A DNA stretch of 64,000 bases, taken from positions 248,001-312,000 of the forward strand of contig NZ_JACHOB010000002.1 in the NCBI RefSeq assembly GCF_014199615.1, given 5' to 3'. Positions 12,132 through 21,078 of this stretch are shown here, in pieces; the stretch's first letter is position 1; the number at the start of each line of letters is the position of its first letter. The DNA is from Parvularcula dongshanensis. Its GTDB lineage: Bacteria; Pseudomonadota; Alphaproteobacteria; Caulobacterales; Parvularculaceae. Both the position numbers and the translations under genes were made by a program. The notes under the pieces were generated by a model, which was not told the origin of the DNA, ran no database searches, and saw only the letters and a program-made list of their open reading frames with translations.

Positions 12132-12641
12132 GTGAAACGTCATCTTCGGTTCGCCTCGCTGGGCGCCGCCTTGCTGCTCGCCGCCTGCGCGACCTCGGAA
12201 GGACAGTTGCAGCCCGGCTTCCGCCTGCCGTCCAAGACCGGATACAGCTACTTCAGTTGGGGCAAGCCGAACGTCAGCCGGTCGCAGTACGACGACGCGT
12301 CCGTCGACTGCGTGATCGAGGGCGCCTCCGTCGCGGTCGATCCGCAGGCGCTCGAGGACTTCGCGTTCGCGCTCGATCCGGGCGACGCGGTGGACCTCGC
12401 CCGCATCCGCAACGTCGAGATGTCGCGGGAACGGGCGGTGATCCGGGAGCGGCGCGAGGCGATCGAAGGCTGCTTGTGGCGCCGGGGCTTCGTCAAGTTC
12501 GGCCTGACGCCGGACCAGCTCGCGACGCTCGAGACGCTCGACCAGGGGACGCCGGAGCGGCGAGAGTACCTCTACGGCCTCGGCTCCGACCCCATGGTCC
12601 TCGCAGCGCAGGCCCTACCGGAGCTTCGGCCCGAACAGTAG
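12132..12641 (+). CDS. small lipoprotein of unknown function
   Basis: From the GTG at 12132 the product is 169 residues and starts MKRHLRFASLGAALLLAACAT, a lipoprotein signal with lipobox LAAC (lipid-bearing Cys at about 19). GGGGAA at 12119-12124 is a suitable ribosome-binding site. An ATG at 12090 would overlap the previous stop but put 14 extra residues before the signal, so it is disfavoured. The mature part has two further cysteines (VDCVIEG, EGCLWRRGF) that could form a disulfide. No known domain was recognised. Likely periplasm-facing and anchored in a membrane. Confidence 0.75.
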   Translation: MKRHLRFASLGAALLLAACATSEGQLQPGFRLPSKTGYSYFSWGKPNVSRSQYDDASVDCVIEGASVAVDPQALEDFAFALDPGDAVDLARIRNVEMSRERAVIRERREAIEGCLWRRGFVKFGLTPDQLATLETLDQGTPERREYLYGLGSDPMVLAAQALPELRPEQ

Positions 12642-12699
12642 CGGCGCTGTCGCTGGACAGGCGGGCTGCCCGGGACCACGATGCGGACGGGAGGATGCC

Positions 12700-13143
12700 A
12701 TGAAACTCATCGCCTTCGCTGCCGCCCTTCTCCTCGCTGCCTGCGCGACGACCTCTGCCGATCCGGGCGCCGGGGGCGTCGAGCGCTACGTCGGCAAGCC
12801 GATCACGGCGGGCGGCTACAACTACCAGGTGACGAGCCGCCTGCGCGCCGTGCGGTCGGGCGAAGACGAGTGGGGGGTCTACCTCTACGGCACCTATAGC
12901 GGGACCGCCCCCGCCCTTCTCACCACGGCGCGCGTGAACGGGCAGGAGACCGAGTTCTCCGAACGGGACCGCCGGGTAACGTCGCCCTCGAACGTCCGGG
13001 AAAGCTTCGTTCTTCTCGTCCCGCGAGAGCTTCTGGCGGAGGAAAGCGAACCCTTCTCCGTCGAGCTCGTCGGCACGCGCCGGTCCGTCAGGCTTCAACT
13101 GCCCGAAGAGCGGCTCGAGGAGATCCGGGACGTGATCGAGTAG
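12700..13143 (+). CDS. small lipoprotein of unknown function
   Basis: 147 residues beginning MKLIAFAAALLLAACATTSAD, a clear lipoprotein signal with lipobox LAAC and Cys at about 15. The mature region is rich in predicted beta strand (YNYQVTSRLRAVRSG, WGVYLYGTYSG, FVLLVPRELL) and ends with an acidic helix. GGGAGGATGCC just before the ATG provides the ribosome-binding site. It follows another lipoprotein gene by 58 bases, suggesting co-transcription. No family recognised. Confidence 0.75.
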   Translation: MKLIAFAAALLLAACATTSADPGAGGVERYVGKPITAGGYNYQVTSRLRAVRSGEDEWGVYLYGTYSGTAPALLTTARVNGQETEFSERDRRVTSPSNVRESFVLLVPRELLAEESEPFSVELVGTRRSVRLQLPEERLEEIRDVIE

Positions 13144-13224
13144 ACCCTAGCGCGGGCCGCGCACGGGGCTGGACCTTTGGTGCTGCCGTCGCTTTGTTGC
13201 CGCCGAAGCTTCGGAGGAGCCGCG

Positions 13225-13656
13225 GTGAGCCTCGACCATGCCTATGAAGACGACAACGTCTTCGCTCGGATCATCCACGGCGAGATGCCGGCTGCCAAGG
13301 TCTACGAAGACGAGGCGGTTCTGTGCTTCATGGACGCCTTCCCGCAGTCCGAAGGGCACGTCCTCATCGTGCCGAAGGACGTGAAGGCGGTGAACCTCCT
13401 CGATACGCCGACGCAGGTGCTACACCGCCTGATCGTAAGGACGCAGGCCGTCGCGGGCGCCGTGGTCGACGCGCTGAGCCCCAACGGCGTGCGCATCGTG
13501 CAGTACAATGGCGAGGCAGCGGGCCAGTCTGTGTTCCACGTCCACTTCCACGTCATTCCCGTCTATCGCGACCGGCAAGAAAAGCCGCACGGGTCGAGCC
13601 CCGCGCCGATGGAAGAGCTGGAACGCATCGCAGGAGTGATCCGTGAACGACTCTGA
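13225..13656 (+). CDS. HIT-family (histidine triad) nucleotide-binding hydrolase
   Basis: 143 residues from the GTG at 13225, preceded by GGAGG at 13213-13217. An upstream ATG-like frame from 13177 adds an unlikely Cys/Arg stretch. The catalytic triad motif is HVHFHVIP near residues 97-104, and FARIIHGEMPA and GHVLIVPK are the usual N-terminal blocks. HIT proteins hydrolyse nucleoside phosphoramidates or dinucleotides. The end overlaps the following dehydrogenase by 14 bases. Confidence 0.93.
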   Translation: MSLDHAYEDDNVFARIIHGEMPAAKVYEDEAVLCFMDAFPQSEGHVLIVPKDVKAVNLLDTPTQVLHRLIVRTQAVAGAVVDALSPNGVRIVQYNGEAAGQSVFHVHFHVIPVYRDRQEKPHGSSPAPMEELERIAGVIRERL

Positions 13657-14374
13657 ACGCAGGCTGATCCTCGTCACGGGCGCCTCGCGCGGCATCGGCC
13701 GGGCGGCGGCGCTGGAGATGGCGCGCCGCGGCCACCACGTCCTGTGCCTCGCCCGCACGGTCGGCGCGCTCGAAGCGCTCGACGACGAGGTCGCGAAGCT
13801 TGGGGGGCAGTGCAGCCTCATCCCCGCGGACCTGACCGACGAGGCGGCGATGGAACGCCTACCAGGCGCCCTCGCGGAGCGCTTCGGCAAGCTGGACGCC
13901 CTCATCCTGAACGCTGGGACCCTTGGCGAGCTGACGCCGGTAACGGACGTCGACGGCAAGCTCCTCTCCTCGGCGATGACGCTGAACGTCACCGCGAATT
14001 GGCTTCTCCTCGGCGGGCTCGACCCGCTGCTGAGGGCTTCCGAGGCCGGCCGTGTGGTCGGCGTAACCTCGGGCCGGGCGCGCAAGGCCGTGCCCTTCTG
14101 GGGCCTCTACGCCGCGAGCAAGGCGGCGTTCGAGCGGCTGATCCTGACCTACGCTGCGGAGCGCGAGAACGGCGCGGTCAAGGCGAACCTCGTCGACCCC
14201 GGTCCCATCGCGACCCGAATGCGGCAGAAGGCGATGCCCGGCGAGGATCAAAGCACTCTGCCTCAGCCGGAAGACCTCGCCCCTCTCGTCGCGGACATGG
14301 CCGAGCCGAGTTGGGAGGAGAGCGGAACCCTCGTCAGCTTCAAGGCGTGGCGCGAGGATCGGCCCACGTCCTGA
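13643..14374 (+). CDS. short-chain dehydrogenase/reductase
   Basis: 243-residue Rossmann-fold oxidoreductase starting at GTG 13643 inside the end of the HIT gene. Cofactor loop TGASRGIG at 12-19, NAG at 90-92, and catalytic Ser143, Tyr156 and Lys160 (YAASK) are all present, so it should be active. DPGPIATRM after the catalytic lysine is typical. The arginine pattern after the second strand (CLARTVG) hints at NADP preference. The substrate cannot be told from sequence; the closest naming analogue would be the YciK-like reductases. Confidence 0.92.
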   Translation: MNDSERRLILVTGASRGIGRAAALEMARRGHHVLCLARTVGALEALDDEVAKLGGQCSLIPADLTDEAAMERLPGALAERFGKLDALILNAGTLGELTPVTDVDGKLLSSAMTLNVTANWLLLGGLDPLLRASEAGRVVGVTSGRARKAVPFWGLYAASKAAFERLILTYAAERENGAVKANLVDPGPIATRMRQKAMPGEDQSTLPQPEDLAPLVADMAEPSWEESGTLVSFKAWREDRPTS

Positions 14375-14387
14375 AGGCGAACGAGGA

Positions 14388-14410
14388 AGGAAGCGGCGCA
14401 CCGCTTCTTA
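14388..14410 (+). terminator. probable terminator after the HIT-SDR pair
   Basis: AGGAAGCGG (14388-14396) pairs with CCGCTTCTT (14401-14409) across loop CGCA, a 9-bp stem with one G-U pair, followed only by a short T-rich end. It lies 14 bases after the dehydrogenase stop, in a 132-base convergent gap. No other feature is seen in that gap. Confidence 0.4.
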
Positions 14411-14506
14411 CGCCCCTCCGGCCGAAGCCTCTCAGCGATGGGGCGGGGATGAACCCGGGGCGGCTGGCGGCGGCCGGCTTTGGTCTTCGGACGCGCCGAG
14501 GACGAC

Positions 14507-15688
14507 CTATCGCTGCATGGTGAAGTTGAAGGACGTGAGGTGATCGCGAAGGCAGGCCGGATCGAGGTTACCGGCGTCGGCCTCCCAGTCCTTCATCTCT
14601 TTCAGAATGGTTTGGCTGAAGATTTCCTGTGGGATCTCGGCGAGGACGCGCGGCTCGATCACGTGGCCGTCCGTGTCGAGATGGTAGCCGACGAGCACCG
14701 CTCCGATGTAGCCGTCACGCATCGCCGCGGCCGGGTAGTGCATATCACGCTTGGTCCACGAGACTTCGCAAAGGATCTCCGCGCCGTCCGCCCCCTCCCT
14801 CGTCATCAAGCTGTCCCACGAGAACCGGCCGCGATGCCCTTCGAAGGCCCAGTCCTCGGGAACTTCGTAGTCCATGGACCTGCCGATCGCGACGGCAACG
14901 CCGTTCCACGCTCTGGTGAGATGCTGGTTAGGGTCCATCTCGTCGAGGCGTTTCGTCTTCGGAAAGAGCGCGGCGGCGGCGTCCAGGAGTATTTGAGCGT
15001 CCGCTAGGCGCTCTTCGTATCCAGCGCTGCTCTTCGCGTCCGTCCGGCTGTAATACTTCGAATCAAACCGGCTGCGGCGGCTCGCGATCAGGGCGGCGGC
15101 CCGATTGGTCAAGATGGAGGCTTGGCGCGAGTCCGACACGCCCGGCTCCTCGGCCAACCGCCGTTCGAACAGGGTCGCGGCGTCGTAGGCGAGGCCGTAC
15201 TCGTCTGCGACGTAGGCCCTGACGATCGACTGATCGTAGACACTGACGAGGACGCTCGTGAGAGCCTCCTGCGGCGGGTAGGTCTCGATCGCGGCCAGGA
15301 GCGCCTCACGATTGGAGCGCCGCCGCAGGTGGTGGACGTTCTTCGCGAAGGCGTCCGCCAGCCGCAGTTCGGTCAGCGTGAAGTTCCCAAGGCCGAGCCC
15401 CTGCTCGCCGAGTGCCAAGGCCCGAGCGGCGGCTTCTTCGGCCTCCTCGGGGTCGCGGAGCAGGACCTCCCACAGGTAATTCTGTGCCAGAAGCGCCGTC
15501 GTCTCGTGCCCGCCGAGTTCCGTCTCGGCGGCGCGCCAGGCGGCCTCGGCATAACGCGTGGTCGCCGCCGCGTCGCCCGCCTGCTGGGCGGCGAGGTAGG
15601 CCTTGTACTCTTCGAGGTGACGACGGTCTTGAGCGGCCGCGCCCGACAGCGCGAATGCGGCCAGCAACACGGCTAGAGCCTTGATCAT
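14507..15688 (-). CDS. secreted TPR-like protein with TonB-like C-terminal domain
   Basis: From the ATG at 15688 the protein is 393 residues and starts with a Sec signal (MIKALAVLLAAFALSGAAAQ). A longer frame to 15742 adds a polar stretch before the signal and is rejected. Residues about 25-260 are Ala/Leu/Glu-rich helical repeats of TPR type. Near the C-terminus GAVLVGYHLDTDGHVIEPRV, followed by a partner-helix region ending EMKDW, looks like a TonB C-terminal fold. There is no cytoplasmic anchor, so it is probably a periplasmic protein that uses the fold for protein or wall contacts. Function unknown. Confidence 0.7.
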   Translation of the reverse strand: MIKALAVLLAAFALSGAAAQDRRHLEEYKAYLAAQQAGDAAATTRYAEAAWRAAETELGGHETTALLAQNYLWEVLLRDPEEAEEAAARALALGEQGLGLGNFTLTELRLADAFAKNVHHLRRRSNREALLAAIETYPPQEALTSVLVSVYDQSIVRAYVADEYGLAYDAATLFERRLAEEPGVSDSRQASILTNRAAALIASRRSRFDSKYYSRTDAKSSAGYEERLADAQILLDAAAALFPKTKRLDEMDPNQHLTRAWNGVAVAIGRSMDYEVPEDWAFEGHRGRFSWDSLMTREGADGAEILCEVSWTKRDMHYPAAAMRDGYIGAVLVGYHLDTDGHVIEPRVLAEIPQEIFSQTILKEMKDWEADAGNLDPACLRDHLTSFNFTMQR

Positions 15689-15746
15689 CGGTGGTATCCC
15701 CTGTGCCCGGCTAGACGGTAACGCAGCCGTCGGAGACCGCAAGGCT

Positions 15747-17039
15747 CTACTCGCGAGAGCGGCGCCGGGCCTCGTAAGCGCGCATCTGCTCGGCGATCCT
15801 GGCCTCGGCGCCGCGGTCCGAGGGTTCGTAGAAGCGCTGCCGCGCCATGCCTTCGGGGAAGTAGTTCAGGCCCGCATGACCATCGGGCGTGTCGTGATCG
15901 TACTCGTAGCCCTGGCCGTAGCCTTCTGACTTCATGAGCTTCGTCGGGGCGTTGAGGGCGTGGCGCGGCGGGGGCAGCGTGCCGGTCTCGCGGGCGGCGG
16001 CCTTCGCCAGCTTGAGCGCGCGGTAGGCGCGGTTCGACTTCGGCGCGCTGGCGAGGAAGGCGACCGCCTGTCCGATGGCGTGATGGCCTTCGGGGTCGCC
16101 AAGGGCCTCGTAGGCCGCCCGGGCCGCAATGACGAGCGGCAGGGCGCGGGGGTCGGCGTTGCCGATGTCCTCGGACGCGATGACCGTCAGGCGGCGCAGG
16201 ACGAAGCGGGGGTCCTCCCCGCCCTCCAGCATCCGCGCGCACCAGTAGAGCGCGGCGTCGGTGTCCGACCCCCTGATCGACTTCTGCAGCACGCTGGCGA
16301 GGTCGTAGTGCGCCTCGTTGTCGAAGCTCGGCGCACGGCGCTGGACGAAAGCGGCGAGGTCCTCGGGCCCCAGTGGCGGCGTGCCCTTCGGCAAAGCGCG
16401 GAGGGATTCTACGAGGCTCAGGAGGAAGCGGCCGTCGCCGTCCGCCATGCCGAGAAGGGACGCCCTGCCCTCCTTCGTGAGCGGCAAGGAGGCGTCGCCC
16501 TCCGCGCGGGACAGGATGGTCGCCAGCGCGTCGTCATCCAGGCGCTTGAGGCGCAGCACTTGGCAGCGCGACAGGACGGCGGGGTTGAGCGCGAAGCTCG
16601 GGTTCTCGGTCGTGGCGCCGACGAGGGTGACCGTACCCGCCTCGACGTGAGGCAGGAAGGCGTCCTGCTGGCGCTTGTCGAAGCGGTGCACCTCGTCGAC
16701 GAAGAGGAGCGTCCCCTGCCCCGCCGCGCGAGCGGCCTCCGCCTCGGCGAAGGCCTTTCTGAGGTCTGCGACGCCCGAGAGGATCGCCGAGAGCTGGACG
16801 AAGCGGAGCTTCGTCTCCGCGGCCAGGAGCCGGGCGATGGTGGTCTTGCCCGTGCCGGGCGGGCCCCAGAGGATGAGGCTTTGCAGGGAGCCTGCATCCA
16901 GCATACGGCGCAGCGTACCGCCCTCGCCCAGGAGGTGGTCCTGCCCCACGACCTCGGACAAAGCCTGCGGACGCAAGCGGTCGGCGAGCGGACGCGGGGC
17001 GCCCGTCTCGAGCCCCGCCGAGCCGAAGAGGTCGCTCAC
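15747..17039 (-). CDS. rarA: replication-associated recombination protein RarA (MgsA)
   Basis: AAA+ ATPase acting at stalled replication forks, related to clamp-loader subunits and RuvB. 430 residues with Walker A GPPGTGKTT at 59-67, Walker B FVDEVHRF at 113-120, sensor GATTENPSF, and a C-terminal region with the characteristic DIGNADPRAL and LNYFPEGM blocks. The start overlaps the upstream protease stop by four bases, so the two are co-transcribed. Placement after rplQ and a DegP-family protease is common in alphaproteobacteria. Confidence 0.95.
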   Translation of the reverse strand: MSDLFGSAGLETGAPRPLADRLRPQALSEVVGQDHLLGEGGTLRRMLDAGSLQSLILWGPPGTGKTTIARLLAAETKLRFVQLSAILSGVADLRKAFAEAEAARAAGQGTLLFVDEVHRFDKRQQDAFLPHVEAGTVTLVGATTENPSFALNPAVLSRCQVLRLKRLDDDALATILSRAEGDASLPLTKEGRASLLGMADGDGRFLLSLVESLRALPKGTPPLGPEDLAAFVQRRAPSFDNEAHYDLASVLQKSIRGSDTDAALYWCARMLEGGEDPRFVLRRLTVIASEDIGNADPRALPLVIAARAAYEALGDPEGHHAIGQAVAFLASAPKSNRAYRALKLAKAAARETGTLPPPRHALNAPTKLMKSEGYGQGYEYDHDTPDGHAGLNYFPEGMARQRFYEPSDRGAEARIAEQMRAYEARRRSRE

Positions 17040-18436
17040 CGTCCGACCCTGAGGGTCGTGACGCGGCCGTCCTGCGTCCTGAGGGTCAGCGCGTAGAGGC
17101 GCGCGGGCTGCGCGAGGGCGCGTTCGAGCGCCTTCGTGTCGTCCGTCTCCTCGCCGTTGACGCCGAGGACGACGACGCCCCGGCCGATGCCGTAGCGGGC
17201 GGCGTAGGAGCCGGGCTCCGTGTCCGTGACGACGACGCCGGTCTCGAAGGGGTCGCGGCCGAGACTCTCTGCGAGCGCTGGCGAGAGGTTCGCGACGGTG
17301 GCACCCGAGAGCGGCTGCTGGCCGGTGAGTCGACGCTCGTCCGCATCGGGGCGGTCCGGTGGGAAGGCGAGCGTCGCGGTCAGGTCCCGCGCCTTGCCGT
17401 CGCGCAGGATGGACAGCTTGGCCTTGCTGCCGGGGTCGAGCGTAGCGGGACGGTAGCGTAGCGCCTCCGGCTCGAAGACGTCCTGGTCGGCCACCGCGAG
17501 GACGACGTCCCCCTCCTCGAGACCGGCCTTGTCGGCCGGACCATCGGGATAGACCGCGGTGACGAGCGCGCCGCGCGGACGATCGAGGCCGAGGGCGCTC
17601 GCGATCCGCGCATCGATCGCGGTCGCTTGGACGCCGAGCCAGGGGCGGCGCACCACCGCCTCGCCGCCCTCGGCGGAGGCCACGACGCGGCGTACGAGGT
17701 TGCCTGGGATCGCGAAGCCGATGCCGTTCGAGCCGCCGGAGCGCGAGTAGATCGCCGTGTTGACGCCGAGCAGCGCGCCCGAGGCGTCGACCAGCGCCCC
17801 GCCCGAATTGCCTGGGTTGATGGCCGCATCGGTCTGGATGAAGAACTGATAGTCCGACGCGCCGGCGGCCGAGCGCGAGACCGCCGAGACGATGCCGGAC
17901 GTGACGGTCTGACCCACGCCGAAGGGATTACCGATGGCGAGGACGACGTCGCCGACCTCGGCCGCGTCTGAATCCGCGAAGGGCAGTGCGGGCAAGCCCT
18001 CCGCATCGATGCGAAGGATGGCGAGGTCCGTCTGCTGGTCGGCGAGGACGACCTCCGCGTCGAACTCCCGCCTGTCCGCTAAGACGACACGGATCGCCGT
18101 CGCGCCATCGACGACGTGGTTGTTCGTCACGATGACGCCCTCCGGGTCCACGATGACGCCCGAGCCGAGCGAGCGCTCCACCCGCTCCCGCGTGCGGCCG
18201 CCGAGCCCGCGATCGCCGAAGAAGTCGCGGAAGAACGGGTCGTCGAACATGGAGCGCGCCCGTGTCTGGACGGTGCGTTCGGAGAAGACGTTGACGACGG
18301 CGGGCGCGGCCTCCTCGACGATCGGCGCGTAGGAGGCGCGCAGCGCGGCGTCGGTCGGCGGCGCGACGGTCTGGGCTTGAGCGGAAGACAGCGGAAGGAC
18401 GAGCGCGAAGAGCACGCCGGCGAAGAGGGTTCTCAT
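17036..18436 (-). CDS. DegP/DegQ-family periplasmic serine protease
   Basis: Trypsin-like HtrA protease for envelope protein quality control. With the ATG at 18436 it has 466 residues and a signal peptide (MRTLFAGVLFALVLPLSSAQA). A GTG at 18466 adds ten residues and abuts the upstream terminator. The catalytic triad is His107 (TNNHVV), Asp137 (DLAIL) and Ser211 (GNSGG), followed by two PDZ domains (about 255-345 and 380-460). The acidic/aromatic insertion DDPFFRDFFGD after strand one is typical. DegP, DegQ and MucD cannot be separated here. Confidence 0.94.
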   Translation of the reverse strand: MRTLFAGVLFALVLPLSSAQAQTVAPPTDAALRASYAPIVEEAAPAVVNVFSERTVQTRARSMFDDPFFRDFFGDRGLGGRTRERVERSLGSGVIVDPEGVIVTNNHVVDGATAIRVVLADRREFDAEVVLADQQTDLAILRIDAEGLPALPFADSDAAEVGDVVLAIGNPFGVGQTVTSGIVSAVSRSAAGASDYQFFIQTDAAINPGNSGGALVDASGALLGVNTAIYSRSGGSNGIGFAIPGNLVRRVVASAEGGEAVVRRPWLGVQATAIDARIASALGLDRPRGALVTAVYPDGPADKAGLEEGDVVLAVADQDVFEPEALRYRPATLDPGSKAKLSILRDGKARDLTATLAFPPDRPDADERRLTGQQPLSGATVANLSPALAESLGRDPFETGVVVTDTEPGSYAARYGIGRGVVVLGVNGEETDDTKALERALAQPARLYALTLRTQDGRVTTLRVGR

Positions 18437-18467
18437 GCTACGCAAGCTAGCCGGGGCGACGCGCACG

Positions 18468-18493
18468 AAAAAGGCCGCCCCGAGGGCGGCCTC
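18468..18493 (-). terminator. terminator after rplQ
   Basis: On the minus strand GGCCGCC-loop-GGCGGCC (stem arms 18485-18491 and 18473-18479) is followed by TTTTT (18472-18468). It lies between the rplQ stop and the protease gene, closing the rpsM-rpsK-rpoA-rplQ unit. Confidence 0.85.
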
Positions 18494-18517
18494 ATGACTC
18501 TTCGGGAAGACGGAGAC

Positions 18518-18937
18518 TCAATCTTCGTCGTCGAAGTCCGCTTCGGCCGTCGGACCGGAATCCATGCCCTTGGCGGTCTCGTCGCGGTCGACGAACTCGA
18601 TCACCGCGATCGGCGCGTTGTCGCCGTGACGGAAGCCCGCCTTCATGACGCGGGTGTAGCCGCCCTGGCGCTCCGCGTAGCGAGGACCGAGCGTCTCGAA
18701 GAGCTTGCCGACCATGGCCGCGTCGCGGATCTGGCTGATCGCCTGGCGGCGAGCGGCGAGGTCGCCCTTCTTGGCGAGGGTGACGAGCTTGTCCGCGATG
18801 GGGCGCAGCTCCTTCGCCTTGGGCAGGGTGGTGGTGATCTGCTCGTGCTTGATCAGGCTCGCCGCCATGTTGGCGAACATCGCCTTCCTGTGGCTGGCCG
18901 TGCGGTTGAGCTTACGATGGGCGACGCCGTGGCGCAT
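18518..18937 (-). CDS. rplQ: 50S ribosomal protein L17
   Basis: 139 residues. The N-terminal [20 protein letters not shown] and [20 protein letters not shown]-like block are diagnostic of bL17, which lines the peptide exit region. A family-variable C-terminal tail ends in acidic DFDDED. It is the last gene of the alpha-type ribosomal group, 94 bases after rpoA and followed by a strong terminator. Confidence 0.97.
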   Translation of the reverse strand: MRHGVAHRKLNRTASHRKAMFANMAASLIKHEQITTTLPKAKELRPIADKLVTLAKKGDLAARRQAISQIRDAAMVGKLFETLGPRYAERQGGYTRVMKAGFRHGDNAPIAVIEFVDRDETAKGMDSGPTAEADFDDED

Positions 18938-18990
18938 GGGGTGTCTCCACTGCTCCGGAACCCGTTCTACTCAAAGGCCCGGATGGTTTG

Positions 18991-19026
18991 GAAAAGGAAA
19001 GCGCCCGCCCCTTCTGGAGCGGGCAC
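18991..19026 (-). terminator. hairpin with U-rich tail between rpoA and rplQ
   Basis: On the minus strand GCCCGC (19024-19019) pairs with GCGGGC (19008-19003), followed by GCTTTCCTTTTCC. It may be a partial terminator or processing site that sets rplQ level relative to rpoA. The U-tract is interrupted, so full termination is doubtful. Confidence 0.4.
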
Positions 19027-19031
19027 GAAGC

Positions 19032-20048
19032 TTAGGACTGGTCCTCGTACTTGCGAGCCAGCTCCTCGATGTTGTCCGGCGGCCAGTCCGGCACGTCCAT
19101 GCCGAGGTGGAGGCCGAGGGTCGCAAGGACTTCCTTGATCTCGTTCAGCGACTTGCGGCCGAAGTTCGGGGTGCGAAGCATCTCGCCCTCGGTCTTCTGG
19201 ATCAGGTCGCCGATGTAGACGATGTTGTCGTTCTTCAGGCAGTTGGCCGAGCGGACCGACAGCTCGAGCTCGTCGACCTTGCGCAGCAGCGCCGCGTTGA
19301 AGAGCAGCTCGTCGTCCTGCGACGCGCCGGTGTCCTTCTTCGGTTCGTCGAAGTTGACGAAGATCTGCAGCTGGTCCTGCAAGATGCGGGCGGCGTAGGC
19401 CGCGGCGTCGTCCGGCGTGACCGCGCCGTTGGTCTCGATCTCGAGCAGCAGGCGGTCGTAGTCGAGCACCTGACCCTCACGGGTGTTCTCGACCCGGTAG
19501 GAGACGCGGCGAACGGGGCTGTAGAGGCTGTCGACCGGGATCAGGCCGATCGGCGCGTCTTCGGGCCGGTTGCGGTCGGCGGGGACGTAGCCCTTGCCGG
19601 TCTGCACCGTCAGCTCCATGCGCAGATCCGCGCCCTCGTCGAGGGTGCAGATGACGTGATCCTTGTCGAGGACCTCGATGTCGGCCGTCTCCTGGATGTC
19701 GCCGGCGGTGACGACGCCGGGCCCCTGCTTGCGCAAGGTCAGGCGCTTCGGCCCGTCGACGTGCATGCGCAACGCGAGCTGCTTCAGGTTCAGCACGATG
19801 ATCGTGACGTCCTCGCGGACGCCCGGAATGGAGCTGAACTCGTGCACCACGCCGTCGATTTGGACGGCCGTGACGGCCGCGCCCTGGAGCGACGACATCA
19901 GGATGCGGCGGAGCGAGTTGCCGAGGGTCAGGCCGAAGCCGCGCTCGAGCGGCTGCGCGATGAGGGTCGCACGGCGCTGCGGGTCGAAGCCCGCCTCGAC
20001 CTCAAGCTTGTTCGGCTTGATCAGGTCCTGCCAGTTCTTCTCTAACAT
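19032..20048 (-). CDS. rpoA: RNA polymerase alpha subunit
   Basis: 338 residues. The N-terminal assembly domain (about 1-235) shows [22 protein letters not shown]-type sequence. After a linker, the C-terminal DNA/activator-binding domain (about 250-320) shows [14 protein letters not shown] and [15 protein letters not shown]. It is full length with all expected blocks. The 46-base gap to rpsK shows no structure of note. Confidence 0.98.
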   Translation of the reverse strand: MLEKNWQDLIKPNKLEVEAGFDPQRRATLIAQPLERGFGLTLGNSLRRILMSSLQGAAVTAVQIDGVVHEFSSIPGVREDVTIIVLNLKQLALRMHVDGPKRLTLRKQGPGVVTAGDIQETADIEVLDKDHVICTLDEGADLRMELTVQTGKGYVPADRNRPEDAPIGLIPVDSLYSPVRRVSYRVENTREGQVLDYDRLLLEIETNGAVTPDDAAAYAARILQDQLQIFVNFDEPKKDTGASQDDELLFNAALLRKVDELELSVRSANCLKNDNIVYIGDLIQKTEGEMLRTPNFGRKSLNEIKEVLATLGLHLGMDVPDWPPDNIEELARKYEDQS

Positions 20049-20094
20049 AAGCGGATCTCTCCGAGGGGCCGCCCGCGACGACGGCCCGTAAAAA

Positions 20095-20502
20095 TCAGAC
20101 GCGGCGGCGTTTGCGGGGGCGAACGCCGTTGTGCGGAATGGGCGTGACGTCCTTGATGTTGGTGACCGTCAGGCCGGCCGCTTGCAGCGCACGTAGGGCG
20201 CTTTCCCGGCCGGTGCCAGGGCCGCGTACCAGAACGTCGACGGAGCGCATGCCGTGGTCCATCGCCTTCTTGGCCGCGTCCTCGGCGGCCATCTGCGCGG
20301 CGAAGGGGGTCGACTTGCGCGAGCCCTTGAAGCCCATCATGCCGGCCGACGACCAGGAAACGGCGTTCCCCTGCTCGTCGGAGATCGTCACCATGGTGTT
20401 GTTGAACGACGCGTTCACGTGAACGACGCCGTTGACGATGTTCTTGCGTTCGCGGCGGCGCGGGGCGGCGCGGCCGGCGCCGCGGGCGGGTTGGCGTGCC
20501 AT
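20095..20502 (-). CDS. rpsK: 30S ribosomal protein S11
   Basis: 135 residues from the ATG at 20502, whose A is also the last base of the rpsM stop (TAATG). Upstream open frame in rpsM is rejected. It carries [15 protein letters not shown], the [10 protein letters not shown] block, [13 protein letters not shown] and the basic C-terminus [13 protein letters not shown], all typical of uS11 on the small-subunit platform. Confidence 0.97.
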   Translation of the reverse strand: MARQPARGAGRAAPRRRERKNIVNGVVHVNASFNNTMVTISDEQGNAVSWSSAGMMGFKGSRKSTPFAAQMAAEDAAKKAMDHGMRSVDVLVRGPGTGRESALRALQAAGLTVTNIKDVTPIPHNGVRPRKRRRV

Positions 20503-20870
20503 TACTTCTTCTTCCCTGCGATCGGCTTGGCGGGCCCTTTGCGGGTCCGAGCGTTGGTGTGAGTGCGCTGACCGCGGACCGGCAGGCCGCGACGGTGACG
20601 CAGGCCGCGATAGCAGCCGAGGTCCATCAAGCGCTTGATGTTCTGAGCGTTCTCGCGACGAAGGTCGCCCTCGACCGTGTAGTCGCCGTCGATCGTCTCG
20701 CGGATGCGCAGGACTTCGGCGTCGGTCAGGTCCTGGACACGACGCGCCTCGTCGATCCCGACCTTGTCGGTGATCTCCTTGGCCAGCGAAGGGCCGATAC
20801 CGTGGATGTAGGTCAGCGCGACATGAACGCGCTTGTTGTTCGGGATGTTCACCCCAGCGATGCGTGCCAT
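20502..20870 (-). CDS. rpsM: 30S ribosomal protein S13
   Basis: 122 residues beginning [20 protein letters not shown], with the [18 protein letters not shown] tail block that reaches the decoding centre. The start at 20870 was chosen over an upstream in-frame one at 20897, which precedes the conserved N-terminus. Unusually, it is not directly behind adk. Three accessory genes intervene, and rpsM has its own promoter-like sequence 82-109 bases upstream. Confidence 0.97.
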   Translation of the reverse strand: MARIAGVNIPNNKRVHVALTYIHGIGPSLAKEITDKVGIDEARRVQDLTDAEVLRIRETIDGDYTVEGDLRRENAQNIKRLMDLGCYRGLRHRRGLPVRGQRTHTNARTRKGPAKPIAGKKK

Positions 20871-20951
20871 CAGGCAACCTCTTGAAAACAATAGCAACGC
20901 CAGCGCACGCGAAAGCGGGGCGCAGCGCGGCGGAACGCAGTGCGAAGGGGG

Positions 20952-20979
20952 CTTATAAGGGGTGCGGCGGCGCGGTCAA
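20952..20979 (-). promoter_or_regulatory. sigma-70-type promoter for rpsM-rpsK-rpoA-rplQ
   Basis: On the minus strand TTGACC (20979-20974), a 16-base spacer and TATAAG (20957-20952), each one or two changes from consensus. It lies in the 208-base gap between the acyltransferase stop and rpsM, pointing at rpsM. The remaining gap is GC-rich leader in which I see no gene. Confidence 0.65.
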
Positions 20980-21078
20980 GGCGGCGTCGGCTCTCTGGCC
21001 TGACTTCGGCTGCCGATCGCCGGAGGCGGTGGATAGCATGCCCCGCCCCGAGCTTCGCGTGCGAGCCCCGCCCCTCGA

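Noticed and set aside
14375-14506. Small ORFs in the convergent SDR/TPR gap
   Set aside because: The gap is short, contains a terminator-like hairpin, and no frame has a ribosome-binding site with a conserved-looking product.
20095-20877. Extended S11 frame starting inside rpsM
   Set aside because: The conserved S11 N-terminus begins at the ATG at 20502, which shares a base with the rpsM stop. The extension is Arg/Ser-rich shadow sequence.
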